48,477 nucleotides of DNA from a virus: positions 1 to 48,477 of the IMG/VR virus record IMGVR_UViG_3300017917_002003; one strand, written 5' to 3'. The notes beneath the pieces are model-generated. The model was not told the DNA's origin and did not search any database. It saw nothing but the letters and a program-made list of their open reading frames with translations. This document shows, one piece after another, positions 47,726-48,477 of this stretch. A program made the position numbers and the translations under genes. Position 1 is the first letter of the stretch, and every line of letters starts with the position of its first letter.

Positions 47726-48477
47726 ATGCGTTTTAAAGAATATTATAATTTATACCTTGAGAGTTTAGAAAATTGGAGCGGTGAATGGGTTCATTATACA
47801 GACTCTCCATATCTATCATTTAGACCAAATGCATTTCACTCTGATCCCACAGGTCTTTATTTCTTTCCAAAAGAATTTAAACCTGTAAGCTCTTACACTT
47901 CCAAAAACTATAAATTCACTGCAAAATTAAAGCCTGATGCAAGAGTTTTAGATTTATCAAAAGTAACAAGAGAGGAAATGACTCGTTTGGCAGATTTGGC
48001 AGGAGTTGAAAAGTTTATCGAAATTGATGATTTATATAATTCTCTTCAAAGAGTTTTTCGTATGACCGATGGACCTAATAAAAAGGCAGGAGCATTTAAT
48101 CGTTTTTTCTTTAATGCAGGCTATGATGCTATTTTTGATGATATTGCTGTCATTTACGGTAAAACCGAAACCCAACTCATTGTATTAAATCCAAGATGTT
48201 TAATGGATGTGGAAATGCACATTAACAAATATCCAATATTCAAAGAATTAAATCTTGCAAATGAAGAAATAATTGACCGTTTAACTCCTTACTCTGATAA
48301 TGTTGAAACTTCTAAAGTAAGAAAAGAAAGAGAAGGTTGGTATAGAGATGACAGAGGAGAATTAATTCCTGATTATGCCATTAAAAAATATACAACTTTT
48401 AAAAAAGGTGAAAATAGCGTTACAATTTTAGCATACAGTAATAGGGGTAGCAGAAGAAGTAATGAAATAAGTTTTTC
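47726..48477 (+). CDS. Tagged ADP-ribosyltransferase-like protein, cut by the right window edge
   Basis: At least 250 residues, open at the window end. The leader MRFKEYYNLYLESLENW is followed by WVHYTDSPYLSFRPNAFHSD, TGLYFFPKEF (42-51), YKFTAKLKPDARVLDLSKV and later AGYDAIFDDIAVIYGK with QLIVLNPRCL. The pattern (HYT/HG strand, 'tGlYFfp', 'v.l.pdarvldl', 'gYDai.dd', 'q.vvlnp') is that of small ART-fold domains often attached to phage and mobile-element proteins. It starts 1 nt after the Nudix stop, without a promoter box, so it is in one operon with it. The predicted C-terminus is missing. Confidence 0.78.
   Translation, partial: MRFKEYYNLYLESLENWSGEWVHYTDSPYLSFRPNAFHSDPTGLYFFPKEFKPVSSYTSKNYKFTAKLKPDARVLDLSKVTREEMTRLADLAGVEKFIEIDDLYNSLQRVFRMTDGPNKKAGAFNRFFFNAGYDAIFDDIAVIYGKTETQLIVLNPRCLMDVEMHINKYPIFKELNLANEEIIDRLTPYSDNVETSKVRKEREGWYRDDRGELIPDYAIKKYTTFKKGENSVTILAYSNRGSRRSNEISF

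Overview
This window is part of the virion-structure and DNA-packaging region of a contractile-tailed bacteriophage of the T4 superfamily. The evidence is a nearly full set of T4-type morphogenesis proteins: large and small terminase (gp17, gp16), tail tube (gp19), sheath (gp18), major capsid protein (gp23), scaffold (gp22), prohead protease (gp21), neck proteins (gp14, gp13), two tail-completion proteins (gp15), portal (gp20), and baseplate wedge proteins (gp25, gp6 and a probable gp7). The DNA is AT-rich, coding is very dense (no gap above 300 bases), and TAA, TAG and TGA all act as stops, so the standard bacterial code applies. I saw no tRNA, CRISPR array, integrase or lysogeny gene. The host cannot be named; a small lipoprotein hints at a diderm.

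Layout. 1-3.6 kb: a partial minus-strand gene, an acidic tagged protein, terL and tail tube. 3.6-8.1 kb: sheath, a minus-strand lipoprotein pair and terS. 8.1-13.8 kb: the head operons on the minus strand (capsid, scaffold, a 56-aa protein, protease, small tagged proteins, neck gp14), interrupted by a plus-strand HNH homing endonuclease and a thioredoxin. 13.9-19.1 kb: tandem gp15 paralogues, then a MoxR-type AAA+ ATPase and a metallopeptidase/VWA partner. 19.3-29.3 kb: fibres and adhesins. 29.3-33.5 kb: portal and gp13. 33.5-36.2 kb: a Vsr-like homing endonuclease, three small tagged proteins and a PAS protein. 36.2-45.2 kb: baseplate. 45.2 kb to the end: a run of small tagged effector-like proteins (ADP-ribosyltransferase-like, Nudix, toxin-like).

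Two features tie the window together. First, about 30 genes on both strands are preceded by a T4-late-type promoter box (NATAAATA or NTAAATA, sometimes with AAGTA) whose end lies usually exactly 5-6 nt before the start codon. If this acts like the T4 late promoter, transcription starts at or next to the ATG and the mRNAs are leaderless. The box decided several start codons and the strand of the leftmost gene. Where genes diverge, two boxes sit back to back in 22-41 bp; at 7472-7483 they merge into one perfect palindrome. Genes inside operons use stop/start overlaps or Shine-Dalgarno sites instead.

Second, about 14 otherwise unrelated proteins share a short amphipathic N-terminal leader (forms such as MTEKFDLFVESLL or MKFSKYYSLVSE). 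It resembles the capsid-targeting leader of T4 internal proteins and Alt, which the gp21 protease removes. The tagged proteins include the scaffold, three or four ADP-ribosyltransferase-like proteins, a Nudix hydrolase and a possible HigB-like toxin. I infer that they are packaged in the head and injected with the DNA.
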